From Marsupella aquatica (lineage: Eukaryota > Marchantiophyta), in contig OZ316899.1 in the NCBI GenBank assembly GCA_973895155.1, positions 12,338,001-12,402,000 of the forward strand: DNA of 64,000 nt, in the 5' to 3' direction. This document shows, one piece after another, positions 9,259-21,637 of this stretch. Position 1 is the first letter of the stretch. Each line of letters opens with the position of its first letter. A program made the translations under genes and the position numbers. Below the pieces are notes generated by a model that was given only the letters and a program-made list of their open reading frames with translations, ran no database searches and had not been told where the DNA came from.

Positions 9259-11503
9259 CAGACAGACTTGGCATTTGAACAGCCTAGCAGAGGACTTGGC
9301 GTTTGAAATGCTTCTCAATGGCATACCTTCGCGGATTGGTATCAGCGAGAAAAGCTGCAAGATGGCTTCCTATCAAAAGAAATTGATACCAAAACCGGAC
9401 AGCTGAACTGGAAAGGATAGGGCCGGTCATATGGCAAGGTGTGTTGGGTTGCTAAGGGGGAGATGGAGGAGCTGATAAGTTGCAAAACTCAACTACCTTA
9501 ACACTTAGCTCCAACGTCGTTGACTCCAACGCCAAGCTCCCTTATGGTCTAGGCCCGGATAGGCCATTTGGGGAGGACTTAGCATGAGGAGACTTGTGGG
9601 CAATGGAATGTGGCACTAGCGAAGGCAAGGCGCCAAGATGGTGACACACACTAAGGACTTTGACTAGCTGAGAGCTGGTTGGGTCAAGGGGAAAGGGGCG
9701 GGCTCAAGGTTGACCGTCCGGACTCTCGGACAGACTTTGAGTTCAAAGGGCTTGAGTGAGAGCTCCTCTTGGGCCCAAGGCCAATGGAGTTGACGCCATG
9801 AGCAACGGATGCTTGGGGCGCGAGTTATGGCCTGATCCAGGTTTGGCTGATTGGGGGCCCCGAGCGGCAATGAGACCTGAGGGCCTAGGCATGAGCACTG
9901 GATTGGCCTGGTCATAACGGGCTAAGGCACTCCGCTTGCAGACGCCTAACTAGGAAGTTATGGGCGTTGCTAGTTGGTGGTGCACCCAGACATGCGTGAT
10001 AGAATCCGGGTTGTGGCCCAAAAAGTTGAGGACCAAAGTTTGTTTGAGGGTGGAAGGTCCCCAGAATCATATATGAGGGGAGTGGTGTCTCCCTGGGGGC
10101 TAAGGGCGAGCCAAAATTGTGAGCCGCAGCGGTTGCGACACTAAGGGAAAACGCCAAATTAACTGAAACAACGATAACTTCCCAACGGAAAGTCTGTTGG
10201 AAGACTCCTTGGATGCTTGGAAAGCTCTCAAGGAGGACTACATCCTCCTGAGCTTATCTGGGTCTGGGGGCGCCATAGGTTCTCAAGGTTTGCGGATGTT
10301 ATCATGCCCGCGTGCCAAATCCTGCCGAAACAGTAGCCAAGCTGAGTTCAGTCTCTCAAGGGAGCTTGCATTGGGGAGACAAGGCCAAGTAGGCATGGAG
10401 GTTAAGTTCCAAGGGCACTTGGCCCCTAGAACATCAGCAGGGCAAGAACCGGGAGTTGGTTGCTAGAGTCGGGGCCATTCTGGTCCCGATGCGTTGGGAC
10501 AATCTTGGGACAAGCTACGCTATTTGGGCCATGAACATGTCTTGGGGCCAGGGCGGTCAGTTGGTGATGGATAGGTACTATGACGGGGTCCTCGACCCCG
10601 AAGACCAACATTAACTGTCTACCGAAGGTGTTTTTTGGTAAATAAACCAGATGTGAATTTTCTTTAATTTTCATTTCCTTAGCACAACTACGTTAATTAT
10701 GTTATTATGAGTCATGGCGGGCCAAGGGGCAGATGAGGGAATAAAATTAGGCATCTCAAGGGGATACCACCAATTAATATTTGGAGACCCCGACAGTTTT
10801 CTAGGCCCCGATGTAATATTGGGGAGCAGTTAGTTTTTTTTTGGGGGGGGCGGCTATGGGGACCCTTTGTGGAGGCCCATTTTAGTGGGGAGGTTTTTAA
10901 GGGGGGTTTAAAACCCCTCTATTGGAGGACGGGAGGCGCGAGCCAAAGCCCACCTATGGAGCGAGCCGGGAGTCGAGCCCTACATAGGGCCGCAAGCCGG
11001 GGGGCATTATGTGTCCTGGGAGGCGCCAGAGCCCACGAGAGGGAGCCGGGGCAGGTGGGCGCAGCAGCCGCAAGCAGGAGGGGCAAGCCATAAGGGCAGT
11101 CGCGAGCTGGGAGGTCAGTGAGTTAAGGAGCTGGGAGGCAGGAGGCAGGTGGCAGCCGGATAGGCATTAAGGCTCCCGAGAGCCAGGAGCAAGAAAGGGC
11201 AAGAGGGAGGGGGGAGACGGGCACAAACCTCTACACTATGAGCCAGGAGCAGGAGGAGCGCGCCAGGTGGAAGCCATGCAGGAGGGCCGCGAGCCAGGAG
11301 GGTGCGGGCCCAAGGTGGGAAGTACGCGTGTGTGTGTGAGGGGGTTAAATCCCCCAATCCTGGGGGGTAGGTACAGGGCCGGTGGGAAGCAGGGCAAACC
11401 ATCCCCCCCGGGGAAGCAGCTAGACAAGGGCGAGGCACCAGGGTGACCCCCTCATGTTTTTTTCCCTCATTCTAGCCATTCCCTTAGAGTGCTGAAAGCT
11501 TCA
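9259..11503. other. Unassigned sequence with a GC-rich, purine-rich segment
   Basis: No coding frame here is convincing and no similarity to other parts of the window was recognised. The right part (about 10870-11450) is rich in degenerate copies of GCGAGCCGGGAG-like words. Around 10836-10853 there is a run of T followed by a run of G. It could be old, decayed transposon sequence or intergenic DNA. Confidence 0.4.
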
Positions 11504-12394
11504 TGTGGTGCGTCCCATGGCTCCCTGAACCCAAGAAACCCCCCTGCACAAGCCGATTCCCGCAGGTTTTGCTCTTGCCGAGGCCGGTTTTGCGGCTTAG
11601 CGGCATGGGACGCTGCTAACTTTGACTAACATTTTACACACATATACTGGACAGATCCTTCATCGGGTCATGAGATGTGAAGCCGGCCTCTTCTATGCCT
11701 TCCATTGTCCTCCTCTCCTGGTCTCCCTTTAGGTATGTTTGGATTCCGCCATCGGAATTATCCCCAACTGGCTTGGGTAAGCCGCTAAGACCTCTCTCAG
11801 CTCGACACATCCAACTCTTACTACCTTGCTTACTCCCTTCTTGGTTGATGTGGGCATCTTCAAACAAGTTAATGCGACACACAAATAGCAAAATGACTCC
11901 TTCTGACTGAGTTATACCATGCACTTGCCATACAAATAGTACTTCTCATACACAAGATCTGCGAACTAAGCCGTGAGGCCAACTCTATTCATCTCTTAAG
12001 TATGAGGAAACATGAATATACACACGGGTCACAACATAACTAACCGAGAGCTTCTTTAACTACTTGATCCCAGCCCTGCTGGTGCACTAAAAACTTGCTA
12101 AGGAAGAAGGCTCTAAACCTCCCCACTGCCCAGGTACTTATCCTGGCAGTGGATCCGCCCAATTCCTTGCAACGTAAGCCTAATCTAACCTGACCGTAAT
12201 CTACCTATGTACAGCAAGGCAGGAGCACAAGTGTTGCTCTTACCAATGGATCCGCAATCCCACTAAGCTAAGTGTCAGGGCCGCCTCCTGGTCCTGATCC
12301 TAATTCTAAACTTGGAGATCTGAGCCCGCCTTGCCCACTCACGCCTCCTCCCTCCACGTCCGCCCTCCTTAAAAGGAGCGGCCCTCCACCACCG

Positions 12395-12877
12395 TCATGG
12401 TAGTGGTGGCTGATCCTCAATGGACGCCCCCAACACTTCCTCCGTAGCCACTACCGTAGGTCCATCATCTAACAGATTACCTGCTCTGGACCGAGTCAAC
12501 TCTCCATCGGCCTGACTGGGTCCACCCTCAGCTTCGGCCTCAGCATCGGCCATGGCCTCCAATATGGTTCCGGCTTCCCCGGCCTGTTCAAGTGGTGGAT
12601 TTGGTACACCGGCCTCATCACTGAGCATTCCGGCTTCGCCCTTGCCATCCCGGCCTTGTAGGACAGTTGGATCCTCTGTCGTGACCCTGCCTGAGGTTGG
12701 TGCCGGGTTTACCTCCTTGGTCACGATGGCTTGAGAAGCCGTGTTACTCCCCGACCCAAAAGGTTTTCGCTTTTTCTTCTTCCTTGTTTCGGCAACTAGT
12801 CCCTTCCCCTTGCCACTTACCTCCGGCACCGGTGCGAGTGTCTCGGCTTGTCCTTCGGCCAGTACTACTTCTGGCAA
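12395..12877 (-). pseudogene. LTR-encoded protein relic, C-terminal part (copy B)
   Basis: A 160-codon frame corresponds to the basic and acidic tail of the F-type LTR protein: KKKKRKPFGSGSNTASQAIV, then an Ala/Glu-rich region (EAMADAEAEAEGGPSQADGE) and the terminal GASIEDQPPLP. It is cut at its N-terminal side by the B2 insertion. Confidence 0.7.
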
Positions 12878-12885
12878 CTTGGTTT

Positions 12886-12890
12886 CCCCT
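12886..12890. repeat. Target-site duplication of LTR B2, left copy (CCCCT)
   Basis: CCCCT directly precedes TGTGGTGCGTCCC of copy B2 and recurs at 16968-16972 directly after ...GGCATCACA. Confidence 0.9.
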
Positions 12891-15800
12891 TGTGGTGCGT
12901 CCCATGGCGCCCCATACCCAAGAAACTCCCCCGCACAAGCCGATTCCCGTAGGTTTCGTCCTCGACGAGGCCGTTTCCACGGCTTAGCGGCATGGGACGC
13001 TGCTAATCTCTTCTACTACTACAATTAACATCTTACACACATATACTGGACAGATCCTTCATCGGGTCATGAGATACTTAGCCGGCCTATTCTAGGCCCT
13101 CCCTTGTATTCCTCTCCTGGTCTTCCATTAGGTATGTTTGGATTCCGCTGCCGGAATGATCCCCAATTTGGCTTGGTTAAGCCACTAAGACCTCTCTCAG
13201 CTCGACACATCCATCTCTCACTCCCTTGCTACCTGCCCCGGACCGAGTCAACTCTTCATCGGCCTGACTGGGTCCACCCTCGGCTTCGGCCTCAGCATCG
13301 GCCACGGCCTCCTCGACATGTTTTAGTAGAGGATCTGGTACCTCGGTTTCATTATTGGTTGTCCCGGCCTCGGCCTTGCCATCCCCACTTCCTAGGACTG
13401 GTGGATCCACCGCCGTGCCGATGTCGGAGGTTGGTGCCGGGTTTATCTTCTCGGTCACAACAGCTTGAGAAGCCGTATAACTCCCAGACCTAGAAGGTTT
13501 TCGCTTCTTCTTCTTCCCTATTTCAACAGCCAGTTCCTTCCCCTTGCCACTTACCTTCGACACCAGGGTGAGTGTCTCGGCTTGTCCTTCGGCCAATACT
13601 ACCCCTGGTAACTGGGTTGCCCCAATTGGAGTTGGACCGGATGAAGCCAAGCATTTAAATACTGCGGCTTGTTTCTTCAGTCGCTCCGTTTGGTTGTCGG
13701 CCCGCCGCTGTAGGTTCTCCATCTTCCTCGTGATTTCCTCCAACTCCTCCTGGGTCTCGTCCAGGTCCTTGCGTGCCTCCTCCAGCTCCTTTCTGGCTTC
13801 CTCCAATTCTTTCTTTACGGTAGCCCTCTCCTCCTGGGTTGCTCTTAGCTCCTTGTCCAGCTCTGCTACGACCACAGACTCCATCTTATTCATCTTGGCA
13901 TAAGTCTGGTCGAGCTGGTCGTCCTTTTCATGCAGGTCGGCCTTGAAGCTGGCCGTCAGGGATGCAAGCTCCTGCTGCAGCGCAATAATCCCTTGATAGG
14001 ATTTCCCTAACTCTGCTTCCTTCTGCTCAAGGGCTCCGCGGATATCTTCGAGCTCTCCTTTCAATGCCCTCTCCCTTCTCTGAGTCTCCGCCATGGCCCG
14101 GTTGTTGGCGGTTAAGTGGGCCTCCTCTGCGTCCCTTAGCTCCCGCTTCCATTTCTCTCTTTCCTTGACTACGCCGGCCAACTCTCCTTGGGTCCGAGTC
14201 AGTTTATCTTTGATAATCTGATTGTCAGACTGAGCGGTATCCAACTGCCCCTGCATGATGTTTAGCTCATGTCGCTTAATCCGCAGCTCATCTTGGGCTT
14301 TCTTGGCCGCCTGCAGGACTTCCACCTCGGCTTCCTTCTCCCTAAGCCGTCGGATGACCTCGTCCTTCTTGCTTCTCTCCAAAGCCACCGCTTCTTCTAA
14401 TCGGTGCTTCTCCAACCTCTCCCTCTGGAAGAAAAGTCCCTGCTCCAACTCCTCCCCAAAGATGCTGAGCGCCAGGTCCCCACACATCTCCCTGTACTCC
14501 ATGGCTCTATCCTTAGCATAGGTGGAGTAAGTAGAAGTCATCGGCAACAACCACCTCGGCCTCTATTCCCAAGCCGCCTTGTGGATTTCTTCTACGGTGG
14601 CAAGAGGGTTGCTTCTTTTTTTGGCAAGCCGCTTGATGTCCTCCGGCCAATCTCCTCCTAGTAAATCTTTCTCCCTAGCCAGGGCTGCCCTCTCTTCCTC
14701 CCTGAGTCGCTCCTGAAAGTCTTGTGCCGTCTGCTTTATGCCATCAAAGCTCGGGGGAGCAACCTCTAGTGGGGGAGACTCGGGGCTATTCTGCTGGGTG
14801 GGGTCCCCTTGAACTACTCTTGGAAGCGTGGGGATAAATTGGCCACAGGTCCTTACTCCTGGAACATGATGATCCGACCCATAGCCGGAGTTATCATTGC
14901 TGTAGTCCTCCACCGCCTCCTCCACTCCTTGGACTCCCTCCTTCCCCCTCTGTTCCCCTGGTCCTGCCGTGAAACCGGCCTCACAGATCACGGGCCCTTG
15001 TTCCTCCTCTCGGTTCCAGGCTGTCCTCTCCCTCTGCTCTCCTGGGGAAGGAGCCTTAGGCTGCTCTGCCTCCGATTCGGGGTTGAGGCTCCCATATACA
15101 TTCGCACTCCCGGCTTGTGTTCCGGCCTCCTTCTCTCCTTCTCTCCTTGGCTCCGGTAAAGGGGTTTTCCCTCCTGAGTCGGCTTAGGCCGGCCTCTGGG
15201 GCAATGTCCTGTACCGGTGCCGTTGCCGTTGCCGTTGCCGTTGCTGGTGCCGTTCTCTCCTTCTCCAGCATTTTCAGCAGATTCTGCATGCCTGATTGCT
15301 GCATCGGCAAGTCCTCTTTCCTTGGCCGAAACACCTGCTCTATCATAGGACTGACAGGCTGGTTGGGCTCTTTTGTTGTCGGCCTCTGCTCCGGAACCTC
15401 CTCCGATGCCCTTGCCGATAGGGGAAGTACTGGGGCAAAGATTTGACTTCTGGCATACCGGCACAACAGCGGCATGTGATAGCCAAGCCGGGACACGCTT
15501 CCCACGCCGACCACTTGCTGTTCCTCCTTCAAGATTTTCTTCAGTTGGTTGAGGAGGTACCCGTTGTAATCCCGGCTTGGGTCTGGCCTTTCTGCCAGGT
15601 AGACCTAAGGCTTGCCGATCTCTGCCCTCGGCAAGTTACAATGCATGGTCACTCGCAAGAAATCGATCATCTCTCCGATGTGCGGGTTGGTGCAGGTGTT
15701 CCGGAAGAAGCCATTCTTCATTGATGGTCCTGGGAACAACCGGAACTCCTTGTCAGGTAAGGTCTTCCTGGTATCAACCTTGGTCTTATTACCCATCAGC

Positions 15801-16967
15801 AAGCCAAATACCTCGGCAATCACCTGGGGAGTGAGATAGAAATCCTTCCCATACACCCTTGTGGAATTGGTCTCGGGTTCCCATGATCCCACGAATTCTA
15901 ATAAGTCTGAGTCCGGCACCTCCGGCTTCAGCCATGGTAATCTTACGAAGGCTTCCAAGCTGGATCCGGCCATGAAGCCCTGGTACTTCTTGGTCTGCAT
16001 GGCCGTAAAACATGCATCTTCCTCCCGTGCAAAATGTAATTGCACTTCCTCTGGTAGGGTCGCCGCCCAGCCTTTCCAGGTGTCATCATTTGTTGGAATG
16101 GCATTGATGGGATTGACCTCATCCTCTTCGGCTTCTCCCTGCCTCCTGTTCTGCTGCTCTACTGGTTTCCTTGGTGCCGCCGACCTCGTTCTTTTTGCCG
16201 GGGTGGCCTCTTCGTTGTTGTTTCCTTTCCTCTTCATCTCGGCTGTCGTGGATGTTTCTCCTAGCACAGTTACCTTTGTCCACTCTTCCGTGCTACCCTT
16301 CAACTCCCAGTGCGCGTCGTTGCAGCGGTTGATGGCTTCCCGAATGCCGACGATTCTCTCTTCGCAAAACTGAAGGTCATCGAGCTGATTGGCAGTAGGA
16401 GTCCACAAGAACTGGGCCTTGATGAGTTCTCCTCCTAAGAAGGTAGACTTTTGCAGCTCCCACAGTCGAGCGAGCTCCTGCCGTTCTCGAGCTACTCTCT
16501 CTGATTCTTCGTCCTCGTAAGTCCCAATGTACTCAGTTGCCCGTTCGAACAGGCATCCCCAAAAATGTGCCACTTGATTGATGTTGCTCATACCCTCCTT
16601 GACTCGATCGTTGGTATCTGTTCCCACCCAGAGTGCTTGCCTAAGTAGCTGATTGTATTTGGCCTCCATAGTCGTCTGCTCAGTTCGTGCTTGCAAATGA
16701 GCCACTATTCCTCGCGAGCGGTCCTTACCCCTCTCCTCCTCTGGTCTTCCCTTCCGTTGGTCACCCCTAGCCGTTGACGCTTAGCGCGCCCTAACCCTAA
16801 TCGTGTTCTCTCCCCCAACGTCCTTACTTCCGGCCTCGGCCCGGGTTCCATAGTCACCCTTAATTGTTTATATTTTCCTTGTCTTGTTACTATACTAAGG
16901 TGTTTCCAGGGTACACTCCTGCTTTTACCATGTAAACCGGCCTAGTGATTCCTGGCTAGGCATCACA
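12891..16967 (-). mobile_element. Solo LTR copy B2, inserted in LTR copy B
   Basis: Both LTR ends are present (TGTGGTGCGTCCC at the left, ...TAGGCATCACA at the right) and a perfect 5-bp duplication CCCCT flanks it. It is 4,077 bp, shorter than the 4.7-kb standard, because about 0.6-0.7 kb is missing at about 13233: the sequence jumps from 'cactcccttgctac' in the non-coding 3' part to 'ctgccccggaccgagtc' inside the C-terminal coding part. No internal gypsy genes are present, so it is a solo LTR. Confidence 0.92.
13177..16851 (-). pseudogene. LTR-encoded coiled-coil protein relic (copy B2)
   Basis: The start codon is at 16851 in the same place as in copy F (LTR position about 117). The frame is broken into pieces: 16705-15605 (366 codons, N-terminal region and globular domain), 15532-15056, 14991-14563, and 14550-13177 (457 codons, coiled coil). 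The last piece ends in a foreign tail, SKGVRDGCVELREVLVA, created by the deletion at about 13233. One stretch near 15215-15245 codes repeated Ala-Thr, which varies in length between LTR copies. Confidence 0.75.
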
Positions 16968-16972
16968 CCCCT
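16968..16972. repeat. Target-site duplication of LTR B2, right copy (CCCCT)
   Basis: This is the second CCCCT. Joining 12890 to 16973 restores '...ttggtttcccctattggagttgga', matching the uninterrupted LTR copies. Confidence 0.9.
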
Positions 16973-19078
16973 ATTGGAGTTGGACTTGAGGAAGCCAAAC
17001 ACTTAAATACTGCGGCCTGTTTCTTCAGCCGCTCCGTTTGGTTGTCGGCTCGCCGCTGTAAGTTCTCCATCTTCCGCGTGCTCTCCTCCAACTCCTCCTG
17101 CAATTTGTCCAGGTCCTTGCGCGCCTCCTCCCGCTCCTTTTGGGCTTCCTCCAACTCTCTCTGGGCTTCCTCAAACTTCTTTTTTAAGGTAGCCCTCTCA
17201 ACCTGGGTTGCTCTTAGCTCCTTGTCGAGCTCCGTTACAACCTCAGACTCCATTTTATTCATCTTGGCATAAGTCTGGTCGAGCTGGTTGTCTTTCTCAC
17301 GGAGGTTGGCCTTGAAGCTGGCCGTCATGGATGCGAGCTCCTGTCGTAGCACAATGATCGCCTGATAGGATTTTCCTAACTCGGCCTCCTTCTGCTCAAG
17401 GGCTCCGCGGATATCCTCGAGCTCCCCCTTCAACGCCCTCTCCCTTCTCTAGGTCTCCACCATGGCCCAGTTGTTGGCTGCTATGTGGGCCTCCTCTGCG
17501 TCTCTCAGATCTTGCTTCCACTTCTCCTTCTCCTTGATCGTATCGGCCAACTCTCCTTGGGTCCGAGTCAGTTTATCCTTGATAATCTGATTATTAGACT
17601 GCGCGGTATCCAATTGCCCCTGCATGATGTTTAGCTCATGCCGCTTAATCCGCAGCTCATCTTGGGCTTTCTTGGTCGCCTTCAGGTCTTCTACCTCGGC
17701 TTCCCTTGCCCTAAGCCGACGGATGACCTTGTCCTTCTTGCTTCTCTCCAAAGCCCCCGCTTCTTTTAATCGGTGCTTCTCCAACATCTCCCTCTGGAAA
17801 AAGGGTCCCTACTCCAACTCCTCCCCAAAGATGCTGAGCGCAAGTTCCCTACACATCTCCTCGTACTCCATGGCTCTTTCTTTAGCATAGGCGGAGTGAG
17901 TAGAAGTCATCGACATCAACCATTGCGGCCTTTGTTCCCAAGCCGCCTTGCGGATTTCTTCTATCGTGGCTGGAGAGCTGCTTTGTTTTTCTGCAAGCCG
18001 CCTGATGTGCTCTGGCCATTCTCCCCCTGGTAAATCTTTCTCCCTAGCCAGGGCTGCCTTCTCTTCCTCCCTGAGTTGCTCCTGAAACTCTTGTGCCATC
18101 TGTTTTATGCCGTCAAAGCTCGGGGGAGCGATATCTGGTGGGGGAGACTCGGGGCTGCTCTGTTGGGTGGGGTCCCCTCAAACTACTCTTGGAAGAGTGG
18201 GGATGAACTTGCCACAGGTCCTTACTCCTGGAGCATGATGGTCCGACCCGTAGCCGGAGTCATCATGTTCGTAGCCTTCTATCGCCTCCTCTACGGCTTG
18301 GACTACCGGCTCCCCCCGCTGCTCTCCTGGTTTTGCCGTGAACACGGCCTCACAGATCACGGGTCCTGGTTCCTCCGGCTTCCACGTTGATCTCTTCTTC
18401 TCCCTGTCGCGACCAGGAGCTTCGGGTTGTTTTTCCTCGGCTTTGGGACTTGAGGCTCCTACATACATTCGGACTCCCGACTCGTGTTCCGGCCTCCTTC
18501 TCTCCTTGACCCTGGTAAAGCGGTTTTCCCTGGTAATTGGCTTAGGCCGACTTTGGGACCAGTATTATGTACCGGTCCCGTTGCCGTTGTCGTTGCCGTT
18601 CTTCTTTCCTTCTCCAGCAATTTCAGCAGATTCTGCATGCCTGGTTGCTGCATCGGCAAGTCCTCCTTCCTCGGCCTAAACACCTGCTCGATTGTAGGAC
18701 TGTCGGGCTGGGTCGGTTTCTCTGTTGCCAACCTTGGTTCCGGAACCTCCTCTGGTGCTCTTGCCTGCAAGGGAAGTACCGGGGCAAATATCTGACTTTG
18801 GGCATACCGGCACAACAACAGCATATGATAGCCAAGCTGGGACACGCTTCCCTTGCCGATCACCTGCTGTTCCTCCTTCAAGATTTTCTTCAATTGGGTG
18901 AGGGAGGAGGTATCCGTTGTAATCCCGACTGGGGTCTGGCCTCTCCGCCAGGTAAACCTGTGCCTTGCCGATCTCTGGCCTTGGCAAGTTGTAGTGCATG
19001 GTTACCCGGAAGAAATCAATGATCTCTCCTATGTGCGAGTTGGTGCAGGTGTTTCGAAAGAAGCCATTCTTTGTTGAA
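16973..19078 (-). mobile_element. Giant LTR copy B, remaining segment (truncated)
   Basis: This continues copy B after the B2 insertion and contains the coiled-coil and globular-domain coding region up to NGFFRNTC. It stops at 'cattctttgttga' (about 19078), where other copies continue 'tggtcctgggaacgacc'. The sequence beyond belongs to the CACTA element. No duplication is visible at this joint, so a deletion fused the two. Confidence 0.85.
16980..19076 (-). pseudogene. LTR-encoded protein relic, middle part (copy B)
   Basis: The pieces 17433-16963, 17787-17449, 18099-17809, 18468-18178 and 18893-18459 follow the F-type protein in order but are separated by stops and frameshifts. They include the coiled coil (RKDLDKLQEELEESTRKME) and part of the globular domain (TNSHIGEIIDFFRVTM). 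This copy is among the more divergent. Confidence 0.65.
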
Positions 19079-19183
19079 TACAACAATTACAAAATATGGG
19101 CTACAGGAAGTATATGAAGAGAATATATTTCAAAGTCATATGAAGAGATTGTAGAAATTCATTGTAGTAGTATGGAGTCTTAC

Positions 19184-20763
19184 ATTCCAATAGGGCAACT
19201 TGTACAGACCAGTAGCCCTCTTCACTCCATGCACCTTTATGGGGCATTTCTCATCCTCAACCTTGGTTCCTCCCTTCTTCAAGTATTATGTTGTCTCGTC
19301 TCCCACTTCTTTCTATCAGAGCTTGTCATTCTACACGGTGCAGGTCAACTCTCAATTGCACCATCAAAGTATTGTGCACTGTCTGGTCTACAAAAAAGAT
19401 GCCTTGCTGCTAACCATCGACGGTGGCCACTGTACTCTAATTTCTGCAAGTGCTTAGAACCACGTGCCACACATTTTGGCCCACAGATGACACATCCTTT
19501 GTATCTAGAGTGTTGTTGTCCAGATATTAAACCATATGCAGGGTAATCATTGATTGTCCACAATAGCACAGCCCTAAGGTTGAAGTGTTGAGACAATCCT
19601 GGGCGTGGCAATTTGTCAAAGCAGGGCACTCCTTTCTTCCACAACAGCTCCAGCTCCTCATAGAATGGACCCAATATTATGTCCAGCTGTTCCTCTGTTA
19701 CTGAATCAGGTCCTGGAATCAGCATAGCTAGCATGACAAAGAACTTCTTGGTGGTAAGCCAAGGAGGTAAATTGTAATTCAACAATAGTATTGGCCAGGT
19801 AGACCAAGCTGTGGAATTATTCCCAAAGGGATTCACCCCATCAAGTGCCAACCCAAATCGCACATTCCTTGGTTCAACTGCAAAGTTCCGATCAATATTT
19901 GTATCCACATGCTTCCAAACCTTCGAATCTGCTGCATGCCAAACCATGTTGTCTGTGCTTCTATTCTCATGATGCCAAGTCATGAGTTTAGATGTACCAG
20001 CAGTGGCATACAATCTCTTCAACCTGGGAATTATAGGGAAATACCGCACCACCTTCCTTGCCTGTAATGAATTCCCCACTCCCTTCATCTTGGGCTGCTG
20101 ACACACTGAACAGTTTTCTAACTTGGCATTCTCACCCCTAAAGAGCATGCAACCTTTCTCACAAATAGGGATTCTCTCATAATCCAAGCCAAGCTTTCTC
20201 AATAGCTGCTTTGTAGCATATAAGTTCTTGGGCAGATTATGCTCTGCAGGCATACCATGCTCCCCCATCAAAGACAACAATGCATTCACTCCTTTGTTTG
20301 AGAATCCATGGCCATGACAGATGTTCAGTAGAAGCAACATGAATGACACAACATCTATTTTGTTGCCTGAGAACAAAGGTTGCATTGCTGCATCTAAAGA
20401 TAACTGTGCAGGATCAGTCTCCACATGAGTTTTGGAGGTTTCAAGGGGGTTTACAGGATGGGCACCTCCTTCACTCTCATCATCCCCAAGTACAAAATCC
20501 AAGTCAAAACGGTCTTGATCATCTAGTTCATGCTCAGGGGATTCTTCACTGGTTCTCAACAACGTTTCTTCTAGTAGAGCCCTGATATGTTCTTCGACAT
20601 CTATAGTTGGATGTTCTTGAACATCCACAGTTGGATACTCTGGAACATCTACAAATAAATGTTCTTCAACATCTACAGTTGGCTGTTGTGCACAGGTTGC
20701 CTGTTGAAGGTTTGCTACCCTCAATGCCTCAGGGCCATGTTGTGACATGTAGTCAGCACCCAC
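19184..20763 (-). pseudogene. TNP2-like CACTA transposase (Transposase_21 family), truncated
   Basis: A 472-codon frame (20763-19345) carries the hallmarks of TNP2/Transposase_21: NVRFGLALDGVNPFGN, TWPILLLNYNLPPWLTTKKF, VMLAMLIPGPDSVT, LLWTINDYPAYGLISG, a CVICGPKC zinc-binding pair and YSGHRRWLAARH. Beyond the stop, in another frame, 19184-19265 codes KCPIKVHGVKRATGLYKLPY, which continues the family pattern before a possible GTAAGA splice donor. The rest of the transposase, including the region where the family has 'DVMH', is absent. The enzyme would have cut CACTA ends; this copy cannot. Confidence 0.88.
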
Positions 20764-21041
20764 TCTTCATTAGAAGAGTCTTGTCCCTCTCCCACCCACA
20801 CTCGACATGCAGGGTACCGACCATGTTTAATAAGGTGCAGTCTAGCAGTATTCCGATTAGTCCTATAATTCCCTTTGCAGTTCACACAAGGGCAGTACAT
20901 CTTATGGTCCCCACTCTTGTGGCAGGCCTTCTGTTCTTGAACCCACAGAGCATCATCATGATGTTGTACTCTAGCTGGATGGAAGAGCGACAACTTTGGA
21001 GTTCTACCCACACCTAACGTATTCTGTGGCAATTGTGCCAT
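20721..21041 (-). pseudogene. Transposase-associated domain of the CACTA transposase
   Basis: This 106-codon frame contains YCPCVNCKGNYRTNRNTARL followed by HLIKHGRYPACRVWV, the pattern of the plant transposase-associated domain (PF13963 type) that normally stands at the N-terminus of TNP2. It overlaps the start of the 472-codon frame by 43 bases in a different frame, so a frameshift or an unrecognised short intron separates the two parts. Confidence 0.75.
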
Positions 21042-21637
21042 GCTAGCTTGATTGAAATTGTATTCAAACTATGATTTTCAAACTGAATCAGTGTGACATG
21101 CATACAAAATTGGGCCTACCATCACAGTTGTACAACCGATGCCAACCACAGTCCAATTGCTCAAACCCACAGAGCCCAGTTTCTCAAATCCACTGTAGTG
21201 GGGCACCTTCTCCTTCTTGCATACAAATAGAGCATCACATACAGTGTCATCAAAATGATACTATGAACATAAATCTCTGTGCCTTCATCATTTCCAGTAT
21301 TTGTTTGCCTATTAGGAATGTGAGCAGACAGGTCTGGAATAAGTAACGTTTGTGACACCAGTGACAAATTTACAAGTGAAGTTTAGACATCAATATGGAG
21401 GAAAGTCACACTCAAAGCACATGCTTGAAAATCAGAATCCTACCCTGGAAAAGATAATAAAGTTGATTTCTCAAAATTAATTGCCTCAATCTGCAATGCA
21501 CTGTTGTAGAGTGTGTATACATGAGGAGTTCATCAGACTGCATATAAATAGTCCACATGTTTTAGCACTCTGAAAATTGTTTAAGTCCACGTGAAACCAT
21601 CAAAAAGCTCTATCTCAAGTTTGTGTTCCAGCCTCAA
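21042..21637. other. Spacer between PHD exons and transposase
   Basis: No convincing coding sequence. It may contain the end of the PHD gene (the frame stays open for about 15 codons after the TGA at 21638-21640) and an intron or promoter of the transposase. Confidence 0.4.

Larger units (their letters stand above)
11504..12890 (-). mobile_element. Giant LTR copy B, 3' segment (interrupted by copy B2)
   Basis: It begins with the conserved LTR end TGTGGTGCGTCCCATGGC and runs through the non-coding 3' part of the LTR into the C-terminal portion of the LTR-encoded frame. At 12890 another LTR (B2) is inserted; the sequence resumes at 16973. An upstream word CTTCA (11499-11503) would be one target duplication, but the other end of copy B is missing, so this cannot be checked. 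Confidence 0.85.

Noticed and set aside
10869-11438. Frames in the GC-rich segment on both strands
   Set aside because: Low-complexity, purine-biased DNA with few stops by composition; no domain recognised.
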